Part shown: one piece after another, positions 44,048 to 51,933 of the stretch
Layout of the letters: the number at the start of each line of letters is the position of its first letter
Numbering within the stretch: position 1 is the stretch's first letter
Source: Caulobacter sp. AP07
Lineage (GTDB): Bacteria > Pseudomonadota > Alphaproteobacteria > Caulobacterales > Caulobacteraceae
NCBI RefSeq assembly: GCF_000281955.1
Contig: NZ_AKKF01000254.1
Location: 1-55,144 of the forward strand
Direction: 5' to 3'
DNA length: 55,144 bases
Translations under genes and position numbers: made by a program
The notes under the pieces: model-generated
Told to the model about the DNA's origin: nothing
Seen by the model: the letters and a program-made list of their open reading frames with translations, nothing else
Databases searched by the model: none

Positions 44048-46087
44048 ATGCGATTTCTGATCCTGCGCGTGCTGACGCACAGCGAACTCGGGATGTTCCA
44101 TGAGTACCGGCGGCAGGGCAAGGAAGGCTCAAAGCAGCGGGCCATCAATTTCGACGGCGAAGTTGTCGATCGCGTTTTTCCGTCGGCCCTCGACACCGAC
44201 CGGATCGAGCTCGATCTGCGGCTGATCACCGACGACGGCGTCGCGGAAGTGCGCCAGTCTCTGAAGCGCCAGGACAAGAACTGGCGCCTGGAAGGGCATT
44301 GCCCGCGCGACGTCATCTACGACTTCGTGGAGCCTGGCTGTCTGTTCGCCATGGAGATCGATGCAGGCGGCCGGCCGGCCGCAGGGTCCTGGGCGGTGTT
44401 TCCGAGGGACAGCGAGGTCACTCGGGCCGTCCTGGGAGACGGTGCCGCGGGTGGACTGGCCAGCGCGGGAATGATTGCGCTCCATGAGAACGAAGGCGCC
44501 CACATCGGTCGCCTGCTGGCCAGCGCTGAGCCACGGTTGTTCAGCTTCTGGGCGGGGGAGGAAGTCATGAGCGAGCATGCCGAGATCGGGCGCGGGAATG
44601 TCAGACTGCCCCCCAACCCCAAGCGCCTCATCAGGGCCCTGGGGAGCGTCGGACACACGCTCGCCAGCGCGGTCGCCGACATCATCGACAACTCCATCAG
44701 CGCAGACGCCACGCGCATCGACATCACGTTCAGGCCTCCGGACGAAGGTCACGGCCGCTGGATGACCATCGCCGACAACGGCGAGGGCATGGACTGGCCG
44801 CAGCTGTCCGAAGCCATGCGGGTCGGCAGCGACAGTGAGTACGACGACAACGGCCTGGGCAAATTCGGGTACGGTTTGAAAGGGGCGTCGTGGTCCCAGA
44901 CAGACATCTTCACCGTAGCCACCCGCAAGGCGGGCGGCGAGGCGCTGCATCTGACCTGGGACGCCGACAAGATCACCGACTGGGAGGCCAACAGCGATCC
45001 GCTCGAGCCCTGGGAGCAGGAGATCACCGCGATCAGGGATCACGGAACGGTCGTCTTCTGGAAGGACATGCGCCCCCCCCTGACCGCGCCGGAAGCCAAA
45101 GGCATTTCTCCGTTCTCCGCGGAGGAGGCCACGCTCGAGCGGCATCTGGCGCTCGTCTTTCACCGATTTCTTGAGGGAAAGGCGCTGGGCCGCAAGAAGA
45201 TCGTGATCCAAATCAATGGCCGGGCGATCGAGCCCAACAACCCGGTCGGTCACCCGCTGGCCGTGCCCTATGATGCCAAGCCTCTGCGCGCGCACCTGCC
45301 CAACGGCGAGGATGCGCCGGTTCAGGTCCAGCCTTTCCTGCTGCCGACCGAGGACGAACTGACGAACTATCACCAGCCTCTGGGCGGCTCGGAAGCGGTC
45401 CGGCGCGCCGCCGACCTGATCGGACTGCACGGGCGACGCAACGACACCCAGGGCCTGTTCATCTACCGCAACGACCGCCTCATCAAATGGGGCGGATGGC
45501 ACGACATCTGGACCACCAACGAGGAGAAGACGAAGCTCGCGCGCGTTGTGGTCAACTTCGACCCGCGTCTGGACGACGCGTTCCAAATCAACATCAGCAA
45601 GCAGATCGTGCACCTGCCGGCGACGCTGAAAGCCGAGATCCGCAAGCTTGCGGAAGTCGTTCGCAAGGAAAGTTTCGCGCGCTTCGGCCGTGGCCCGAAA
45701 ACGCTGCCTCCGCTCGCCCCGCCCGCGCCACCGTCGGGCAATCCCACCGTCCCGGGCGCCCCCGGCGCACCGGCTGGTCCTACCAGAGATCCGGACGACA
45801 CCGCAGGCGCGCCGGGTCCGGGTGTCAGCGCGCCGCCTCCTCCGCCTCCGCCGACACCGCCCCCCCGGGTCACGCTGCGGACCGTCACAACATCCAAGTT
45901 CGTCTGGAAAGTCGGTCTGGACCTGACCGGCCGCAGCCTGCAGGTCAGCGATCTGGATCCCAGCCTTTCGGCCCTGGCCAAACGCCTTGCCAAGGATCCG
46001 GAGGCCGCATCCATGTTGGCCGATTTCCTGGAGCGCCTCGACGGTCTCGACGTGCAGGCCGGGCTGATAGAAGCACAGGCCGACTGA
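44048..46087 (+). CDS. Prokaryotic MORC-like GHKL ATPase with extra N-terminal domain
   Basis: 679 residues. GHKL (Bergerat) motifs: N box AVADIIDNSISA (~208-219), G1 IADNGEGMD (~241-249), G2 GLGKFGYGLKGAS (~269-281). A following S5-like region (~380-540) includes GLFIYRNDRLIKWGGW. A Pro-rich linker (~553-610) precedes a C-terminal helical tail. Residues 1-173 are a separate unrecognised domain (FHEYRRQGKEGSKQRAINF, RDVIYDFVEPGCLFAMEID). A strong GGAGGAA site with an ATG at codon 174 suggests the ATPase core is also made alone. ATPases of this class are thought to remodel DNA-protein complexes in restriction systems. Its stop overlaps the Z1 gene start (TGATG). Confidence 0.9.
   Translation: MRFLILRVLTHSELGMFHEYRRQGKEGSKQRAINFDGEVVDRVFPSALDTDRIELDLRLITDDGVAEVRQSLKRQDKNWRLEGHCPRDVIYDFVEPGCLFAMEIDAGGRPAAGSWAVFPRDSEVTRAVLGDGAAGGLASAGMIALHENEGAHIGRLLASAEPRLFSFWAGEEVMSEHAEIGRGNVRLPPNPKRLIRALGSVGHTLASAVADIIDNSISADATRIDITFRPPDEGHGRWMTIADNGEGMDWPQLSEAMRVGSDSEYDDNGLGKFGYGLKGASWSQTDIFTVATRKAGGEALHLTWDADKITDWEANSDPLEPWEQEITAIRDHGTVVFWKDMRPPLTAPEAKGISPFSAEEATLERHLALVFHRFLEGKALGRKKIVIQINGRAIEPNNPVGHPLAVPYDAKPLRAHLPNGEDAPVQVQPFLLPTEDELTNYHQPLGGSEAVRRAADLIGLHGRRNDTQGLFIYRNDRLIKWGGWHDIWTTNEEKTKLARVVVNFDPRLDDAFQINISKQIVHLPATLKAEIRKLAEVVRKESFARFGRGPKTLPPLAPPAPPSGNPTVPGAPGAPAGPTRDPDDTAGAPGPGVSAPPPPPPPTPPPRVTLRTVTTSKFVWKVGLDLTGRSLQVSDLDPSLSALAKRLAKDPEAASMLADFLERLDGLDVQAGLIEAQAD
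44557..44569 (+). promoter_or_regulatory. Internal ribosome binding site and ATG within the ATPase ORF
   Basis: GGAGGAA followed by an ATG at 44567, in frame with the ATPase (codon 174), right at the domain junction. The start reads ATGA, the usual overlap form if an upstream gene once ended here in another frame. Confidence 0.55.
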
Positions 46088-48420
46088 TGTCCTCCGTCCG
46101 GATCGTCGGAACAGCTCCATTCACGCCGAACTGGACCGACCGCCTCGCAGCGGAGCCGGGCCCCAACTGGCGCCGGCTGGAGGCGTTGCTTCGAAGCGAT
46201 CCCAAATGGCGACCCCATCAGGTGGATTCGGTCGCGACCGAATCCCTGCGGATCCTCCGCCAGCTCCGCGACCCGGCCGCCACGGAAACGTTTCAGGGAC
46301 GTGGTCTCGTCGTCGGTTATGTCCAGAGCGGCAAGACCGCGAACTACACCGCCGTGTCGGCCCGGGCGGTGGACGCCGGCTATCGGCTGATCATCGTGTT
46401 TTCGGGAATTCATGACGCCCTGCGCAGTCAGACCCAGCAGCGCCTGTCCCATGAGCTTGTCGGCGACGGTGAGGACTGGACCCTTCTGACGGCGCCCGAT
46501 GCCGATTTTCAGGACCCTCCGATCGAGCTTCTCGACAATCCCGGCGCGTTTCTGATCGTCGCCAAGAAGAACGTGCCGGTCCTGGAAAAGTTGGATCGCT
46601 GGCTGGTGGCCGCCGGCGAGCGGCTCGGCGCCATACCGACCCTGGTGATCGATGACGAAGCCGACCAGGCCTCAATCAACACCCGCGGAAATCGGCGTGT
46701 GGATCCGGCGGTGTCCGAGGAGGAGCCGCCCCGAGAGGCCGCGCCTTCCCGAACCAACGCGATGATCCGTTCAGTCCTGAGCCGTCTGCCCAAGGCCACT
46801 TACGTCGCCTACACCGCCACGCCGTTCGCCAACATCCTGATCGATCCTTTCGCCGTGGACCGCGAGGTGGGAGAGGACCTCTTTCCCAAGGACTTCGCGG
46901 TCCAGCTTGCACGACCGGACGGCTACACGGGCACCGAAGAGCTCTTCGGCGTGACCGCCCAGGGGCGTGACGTGCTGCGGATGGTGCCGGATGCGGACGT
47001 AGCGGTACTGAAGACGAAGCGCACGCGCAGACCGGTCCAGATCGACCTGGTGGGCCGGAACGAACTGCTGCCCGAGTCGCTGGCGGACGCCCTACTCAGC
47101 TTCTGCATCGCCGGCGCCGTGCGTGAACTCCGACCGGGGTTCGCGGGCAAGCCCCACACCATGCTCGTGCATGTCAGTCCCCGCATCCAGGACCAGTCGC
47201 GTATCGCCGCCGCCATTCGCGAGCAGTTGGACCTGTGGATCGAGGCTGTTCGCCAGGGCCAGGATCTGAGGCCACTGCTGCGCCAGGCGCTCACCAGCCA
47301 CATGACCGGCGTCGAGCTTCCGGCGGACGAGGATGCCGTCCTGCAGGGTGCGGTCTCGGTGCTCCGTCAGCTGGAGATCGTCGAGCTCAACAGCGCCACC
47401 GGCGAGAACCTTGAGTATGATATCCGGCCGGCGCGTCACCTTGTCGCCGTCGGCGGCAACCGTCTGTCCCGCGGTCTGACGCTGGAAGGCCTGACCATCT
47501 CCTTCTTCCTGCGCACGGCGACCATGGCCGACGCGCTTCTGCAGATGGCCCGATGGTACGGTTTCCGGACGGGATATGAGGATCTCATCCGCATCTGGAC
47601 GACTGATGGCATCGCGCGCTGGTTCACCGAGCTTGCGCTCGTCGAGCAGTCGTTGCGGGACTCCATCGTCGCCCTCGGCCAGGCAGGACGCCGTCCTGAC
47701 CAGATGGGCATTCGGCTGCGCGCGCACAGTGAATTGATGCTGACTGCCCGCAACAAATCGGCCAACGCCCTCAGTATCCAGGATTCCTGGTCTGGGGAGC
47801 ACCCGCAGACGGTTCTGCTGCCTCTCGGTGACCCGGGTCGGCTGACCGCCAACCGCGCGCTGGCCGAGCAGTTCGTCTCGAGCGTCGTGCCGAACTTCGC
47901 CATTGCCGGGGGCTGGCTCGCGCAGGATATCCCCGCCGAGATGGTCTGCGGGTTCCTTCAGGCTTTCCAGGTCCATAATGAGGCCGTTGCGTTCCGGCCC
48001 GAACGGCTGGTCCCTTGGATCGCACGCCGCTCGGCCGCCGGGGAGCTGACCGACTGGAACGTGTTCCTGGCCGGCTCGGCCCAGGGGGCGGCAGCCCGGA
48101 TCGGAGGCCAGTCTCTGGGTCTGGTCACCCGCTCGCGCGTCAGTCGCGAGAGCATCGGTATCCTGATCGATCCACGGCACGAGGGCGTCGACCTCCCCGG
48201 CGGACCGGACGCGTACCGGCGGCCGAGCGGCGCCTACGATGCGGAGCTGATGCGCGCGGCCCGATCCGAGACCCAGGGACTGCTGATCCTCTACCCTCTC
48301 GACCCCGCGCCGTTGGGCGTCGGTGGCGTCGACGCCGTCATCGGCCTAGCGCTGAGCCTGCCCAGAACCGCCGACGCCTCGACCGCTTGGGTGGTCAATC
48401 GCGAGCTGGTCGATGACTGA
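46087..48420 (+). CDS. Z1 domain-containing SF2-like helicase/ATPase
   Basis: 777 residues from the ATG at 46087, overlapping the ATPase stop; the frame is open further left but that is shadow. Walker A GYVQSGKT (77-84); DExx box VIDDEADQ (~187-194); motif III-like YTATPFAN (242-249); GGNRLSRGLTLEG (~456-468); and the arginine-finger motif QMARWYGFR (486-494, usually QMGRWFGYR). These are the hallmarks of the Z1 family, which occurs almost only beside MORC-like ATPases, PD-(D/E)XK nucleases and cytosine methylases in predicted restriction systems. Probably the DNA-translocating engine. Its 3' end overlaps the nuclease gene by 8 bp. Confidence 0.92.
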   Translation: MSSVRIVGTAPFTPNWTDRLAAEPGPNWRRLEALLRSDPKWRPHQVDSVATESLRILRQLRDPAATETFQGRGLVVGYVQSGKTANYTAVSARAVDAGYRLIIVFSGIHDALRSQTQQRLSHELVGDGEDWTLLTAPDADFQDPPIELLDNPGAFLIVAKKNVPVLEKLDRWLVAAGERLGAIPTLVIDDEADQASINTRGNRRVDPAVSEEEPPREAAPSRTNAMIRSVLSRLPKATYVAYTATPFANILIDPFAVDREVGEDLFPKDFAVQLARPDGYTGTEELFGVTAQGRDVLRMVPDADVAVLKTKRTRRPVQIDLVGRNELLPESLADALLSFCIAGAVRELRPGFAGKPHTMLVHVSPRIQDQSRIAAAIREQLDLWIEAVRQGQDLRPLLRQALTSHMTGVELPADEDAVLQGAVSVLRQLEIVELNSATGENLEYDIRPARHLVAVGGNRLSRGLTLEGLTISFFLRTATMADALLQMARWYGFRTGYEDLIRIWTTDGIARWFTELALVEQSLRDSIVALGQAGRRPDQMGIRLRAHSELMLTARNKSANALSIQDSWSGEHPQTVLLPLGDPGRLTANRALAEQFVSSVVPNFAIAGGWLAQDIPAEMVCGFLQAFQVHNEAVAFRPERLVPWIARRSAAGELTDWNVFLAGSAQGAAARIGGQSLGLVTRSRVSRESIGILIDPRHEGVDLPGGPDAYRRPSGAYDAELMRAARSETQGLLILYPLDPAPLGVGGVDAVIGLALSLPRTADASTAWVVNRELVDD

Positions 48421-49399
48421 GCAGCCCTCCGCCCAGATCTGGACACAGCTGCGCGCCGATCGCCCGCACGTCGAGGACCGGCTGACGCTGCAGGCCGTGA
48501 TGCATGGTGACGAGGAGACCGCGATCAGCATGGGCGTGGATCATGTCGGCGCGCTGCATTTGCTGATTCCGGTAAGCCGCGCCCCAAGCTCGGGCGAGCC
48601 GCCGGACCTGAACGGCCTTAAGGTCCGCCACCGACTTCTGGAGACCGGCCGCTATCTGGACCTGGTCGCCGCGCCATCACACGAGGCGGTGTTCACGCCG
48701 TTCTGTCGCCAGGTGATCGAGGCGGTCCATCTGCAGCGGCGTGAGCCCTGGGCGGCGGTGGCCGCCACGATCCGCGCGTGGCAGTCGGCTTGGCGGCAGA
48801 GCCGCGAGTTCATGGACAAGGCCACACAGGTCGGGCTGGTCGGCGAACTTTACATTCTGCGCCACCTGATGATCGCCTGCCTGGGCGCCCAGGCGGTCTA
48901 TCACTGGAGCGGACCTGATCGTGAGCGGCACGACTTCGTCAGCGAGCAGCTTCATATCGAGGTCAAGACCACTCGCCGAAGCCGCCACGAGCATGAGATC
49001 TCGCGTGCCGACCAGCTGACCCCGCCAACCGGCGGGCAATTGCTGCTGGCCTCGGTGCAGCTGGAGGAAACCATCGGCGGCGATACGAGTCTGGCGACTC
49101 TCATCGACGACATCACCAGTCTGCTCCGCACCGACGCTGCGGCTCTGGACACGTTCCTGGCAAAGCTGTCGGCTCTGGGATGGACCGATGAGATGCGGCG
49201 CTCAGGCGAACTGGTGAGGTTCGCCCTGAGGCACGTCGCCATCTTCGAGGTCGATGAGGATTTCCCACGACTGCCGGACGACTTCGATCCGCCCTCGGGC
49301 ATCGTCGCCATCCGCTACACGATCAGCCTCGCCAACCTGCCGACACTCGACGTCGGGGAGGTCTCGGAACTGGTACGCCTTTCCGCCCGTCCCGACTGA
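48413..49399 (+). CDS. PD-(D/E)XK nuclease (DUF4420-type)
   Basis: 328 residues. The nuclease core reads GLVGELYIL (Glu145), then GPDRERHDF (Asp174) and HIEVKTT (Glu183 and Lys185): a complete PD-(D/E)XK active site. Next come the beta strands RADQLTPPTGGQLLLASVQL and a C-terminal region of FDPPSGIVAIRYTISLANLP type, both usual for the DUF4420 family. Predicted to be the DNA-cutting subunit of the ATPase/Z1 complex. Last gene of the plus-strand operon, translationally coupled to Z1, and 10 bp from the convergent methyltransferase stop. Confidence 0.88.
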   Translation: MTEQPSAQIWTQLRADRPHVEDRLTLQAVMHGDEETAISMGVDHVGALHLLIPVSRAPSSGEPPDLNGLKVRHRLLETGRYLDLVAAPSHEAVFTPFCRQVIEAVHLQRREPWAAVAATIRAWQSAWRQSREFMDKATQVGLVGELYILRHLMIACLGAQAVYHWSGPDRERHDFVSEQLHIEVKTTRRSRHEHEISRADQLTPPTGGQLLLASVQLEETIGGDTSLATLIDDITSLLRTDAAALDTFLAKLSALGWTDEMRRSGELVRFALRHVAIFEVDEDFPRLPDDFDPPSGIVAIRYTISLANLPTLDVGEVSELVRLSARPD

Positions 49400-49408
49400 G
49401 TCGGCTTC

Positions 49409-50905
49409 TCAGTCTTTCTCTTCTGTCCTTGCCATCGTCGGAGCGGCCGTCCCGGCCGCCGCCTTGAGGTCCTCATGGATCACGGTGGCCAGCGCATAGG
49501 CCATCAGCGGGGGCACCGCGTTGCCGATCTGCTTGAAGGCCGGGTTCATCGTTCCGCTGAATTTGAAGCCGTCGGGGAAGGATTGCAGGCGCGCGGCCTC
49601 CCGCACCGAAATCGTCCGGGCCTGATCGGCGTCGTAATGGATGTGCGAGTAGGTGTCCTTGCCCAGATGGGCCATCAACGTGCGCACGGGAAAATCCGGC
49701 CGCAGCTTCCACCAGCGATTGGGGAACTTCGTGGTGTCGTAGGGCGGGACGATCTGACGGACGATCTCATCGAACGCCGTTGTGCCCTCGGCGACACCTT
49801 CGGCCTCGGCTCTACGCCGGGCGATCTTCATTCCGGTGGCGTGGGCTTCGGGATATTCCGCGCCGGGACGCATTTCGGCGAACACCAGATGATCCCGCGG
49901 CAGCGCCCGGATCACGTGGTCGGACACCCCCTCGGCGGATTCGAACCCAGGCCACTGGCGCATCGTCTGCGCATAGCCGCCGAGGCTGTCTGAACTGCGG
50001 TAGCTCTCGAACTGGTCGAAACGCCGGGGGCCACGCCTGACCGAGGACCCGAGGATCGGCGGCAGGTCTGAGAGCGCATCGGTGGCGGTCACCGGGAACG
50101 GCAGGCTCTCGTCGCCGAGGTCGGGCGCGACATAGCCGGCGCTGCCCTCACGATTGACGTAGCGCAGCGCCACCGCGCGGGTGCCGGCATACCCGACCGG
50201 CAAGTCGAAGTGATGCGTCGCCTTCGGGAAACGGATCGGAAGGCCCAGTTCCTTGCGATAGGCCACGATGAAAACCCGGTCGCGCATCTGGGGCACGCCG
50301 TGGAAGGCGGCGTTGATCAGCGAATAATTGGCCACGTAACCCAGAGCTTCCAGCGCCTCGACGATTTCCTCGGCGACGTTGTGATGGGCGTAGTGGAGAA
50401 TATCGGGGACGTTCTCGATCAGCAGCGCTAGCGGCCGGAAGGCGCGGACATAGGTCAGGTAACGCAGATAGAGGTTGCCGCGGGGGTCGACCTTGAAGGC
50501 CTGTGGATGGTCAGCGACCTCGCGCAGTTTGGCCCGACCCACGCGAGCGTATGCCTGACAGGGCGGCCCGCCGACGAGCACGTCGACCGAGTTTTCTAGC
50601 GAGCCGAGCTGCAGTTGCTCGACTAGGTCACGCGGCTCGACCTTCGTCATGTCGCGCGGCGCGGCGTGCGCAGCCAGCAGATCGGTATCCAGGTGACCGT
50701 GGAAATTCAGAGCGTGGGTGAGCGCGGCCTGCGGGTCGATCTCCAGCGCGCCGTCGATGCGGAAACCCGCCTTTTGAAATCCAAGGCTGATGCCGCCAGC
50801 GCCTGAGAACAGGTCGAGCACCCGCGGAGCTTCGCCCCGCGCCAGCCGTTCGAGCTTGGACGCGAGGGCGGCTTCAGTCCCCGGCGATCCAATGATCGCG
50901 TTCAT
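49409..50905 (-). CDS. DNA (cytosine-5-)-methyltransferase
   Basis: 498 residues from the ATG at 50905 with GGAG upstream; the frame is open to 50986 but that stretch overlaps the vsr tail and is not conserved in type. Motif I VLDLFSGAGG (29-38), motif IV GGPPCQAYARVGR with catalytic Cys116, motif VI ENVPDIL (164-170), motif VIII QMRDRVFIV, and motifs IX/X AARLQSFPDGFKF and IGNAVPPLMAYALA. The ~180-residue stretch between VIII and IX is the target recognition region; its specificity cannot be read. Likely the modification arm protecting host DNA from the ATPase/Z1/nuclease. Transcribed with vsr, 19 bp apart. Confidence 0.93.
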   Translation of the reverse strand: MNAIIGSPGTEAALASKLERLARGEAPRVLDLFSGAGGISLGFQKAGFRIDGALEIDPQAALTHALNFHGHLDTDLLAAHAAPRDMTKVEPRDLVEQLQLGSLENSVDVLVGGPPCQAYARVGRAKLREVADHPQAFKVDPRGNLYLRYLTYVRAFRPLALLIENVPDILHYAHHNVAEEIVEALEALGYVANYSLINAAFHGVPQMRDRVFIVAYRKELGLPIRFPKATHHFDLPVGYAGTRAVALRYVNREGSAGYVAPDLGDESLPFPVTATDALSDLPPILGSSVRRGPRRFDQFESYRSSDSLGGYAQTMRQWPGFESAEGVSDHVIRALPRDHLVFAEMRPGAEYPEAHATGMKIARRRAEAEGVAEGTTAFDEIVRQIVPPYDTTKFPNRWWKLRPDFPVRTLMAHLGKDTYSHIHYDADQARTISVREAARLQSFPDGFKFSGTMNPAFKQIGNAVPPLMAYALATVIHEDLKAAAGTAAPTMARTEEKD

Positions 50906-50924
50906 AGGCTCCGGCCTCTCGTTA

Positions 50925-51476
50925 TCATCGAGACGTCGTCGACGAAATCTCGTCCGACTCAGCCCCCTCCTGAGCCTGACTACCACGTCCTGAAGGTCCT
51001 GCCTGGCTGCCTAGCCCCAGGAATATCATCAACCGCGAGGCCAGCGCCTCGCGATCGCGCATCTCGCATTCCCAGACCGTGAGCACAGACCATCCAGCGT
51101 CCTCGAGCAGCGAAAGGTTTCTCGCATCCCGGGCGATATTGGCCTCAAACTTGGCTTCCCACCAGGCCTGACGTGCCTTTGGCGTCGTTGTTTTCGAGCA
51201 GCCGTGCCGATGCCAGTAACATCCGTGGATCTGGATGATCTTTCGTCGCCCGGGAAAGACGATGTCCGGCCGGCCGGGAAGGCCGCGCCCTTGCAGGCGA
51301 TAGCGATAGCCCAGGCCATGCAGGAGCCGGCGGACGATCATCTCAGGCTTTGTGTCACGGCCGCGGATGGCCGCCATGTTGCGACGGCGCGCTTCAGGGA
51401 CATCGTCGAAGATTGCCGCGCTCATCGGGTTATTGGCCGGTCCGTTTAGCCCGTTCAGCGTGATGCGCCTGGCCAT
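50925..51476 (-). CDS. vsr: Vsr very-short-patch mismatch endonuclease
   Basis: Nicks beside T:G mismatches that arise when 5-methylcytosine deaminates, and so normally accompanies a cytosine methylase. Core motifs: RRRNMAAIRGRDTKPE, RLQGRGLPGRPDIVFPGRRK with the catalytic Asp, IQIHGCYWHRHGCSKTTTP with the active-site and zinc-ligand His/Cys, and WWEAKFEANIARDARN. The start is uncertain: the ATG at 51476 has GGAAG at good spacing, 51482 is two codons earlier, and 51425 gives a more typical length. A polar C-terminal tail (SQAGPSGRGSQAQEG) is longer than usual. First gene of the vsr-methyltransferase operon. Confidence 0.92.
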   Translation of the reverse strand: MARRITLNGLNGPANNPMSAAIFDDVPEARRRNMAAIRGRDTKPEMIVRRLLHGLGYRYRLQGRGLPGRPDIVFPGRRKIIQIHGCYWHRHGCSKTTTPKARQAWWEAKFEANIARDARNLSLLEDAGWSVLTVWECEMRDREALASRLMIFLGLGSQAGPSGRGSQAQEGAESDEISSTTSR

Positions 51477-51482
51477 TGCCAT

Positions 51483-51933
51483 GTCTTCCGAGTCTGCAAC
51501 GCCTCAGGCGATGCGGGTGATACTACCTAACCTAGATCCTTTCCCGAAAGCGCGGTTGGTTAGGTCCCATCCGGACCAATAAGGTCGTAATGTAAGGTGT
51601 CGGCGCTGCAACTGGTGTAGGGGAGGACGGCGACCACGGCGATTAGGCCCTGGAGCTTGTAGTTGTAGATGACCGTTTATGAAATAATTCAACCACTTAT
51701 GGCGTGAAAGAACCGCTTTTGAAATATGGGCGTCCAAGCAGCTGTTTGTGACGCCTGGCCGACGGTCTCGAGATGGTCTGGTCGGCGAAGGTCGTGTTCC
51801 CAGAGCCGGCCCAATGGCGGCTCTTGGCGCGACCTAGCCAACCACTCGGACGTCAGGATCGAGGGCAGAGTAGGGTCGATTACTACTTTCGCGGCCGCGC
51901 CAAGCGCTTGCCGACGTGCTGGCCTCCCGAGGC
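51483..51933. other. Right boundary of the defence island, no intact gene
   Basis: About 450 bp between vsr and the second TonB receptor. It contains the right flank repeat (51673-51765). On the minus strand, 51564-51671 reads LQGLIAVVAVLPYTSCSADT and stops at TAA, like the start of a small lipoprotein, but its 5' end runs into the flank repeat and no start codon fits. The rest shows nothing recognisable. Confidence 0.45.
51673..51765 (+). repeat. Right copy of diverged direct repeat flanking the defence island
   Basis: Same orientation as 43076-43185; starts at CCGTTTATGAAATAATTCA and ends at GACGG. It lacks ~17 bases present in the left copy. AT-rich compared with both sides. Confidence 0.55.

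Noticed and set aside
45487..46086. 200-codon N-terminal extension of the Z1 frame
   Set aside because: It overlaps the ATPase gene and is Arg/Pro/Ser-rich shadow; the ATG at 46087 overlaps the preceding stop and begins a typical Z1 protein.
44129..46120. 663-codon minus-strand frame opposite the MORC-like ATPase
   Set aside because: Antisense to a gene with intact catalytic motifs and operon overlaps; no motifs of its own.
51504..51737. 77-codon minus-strand frame
   Set aside because: It crosses the flank repeat and has no coding character or ribosome binding site.
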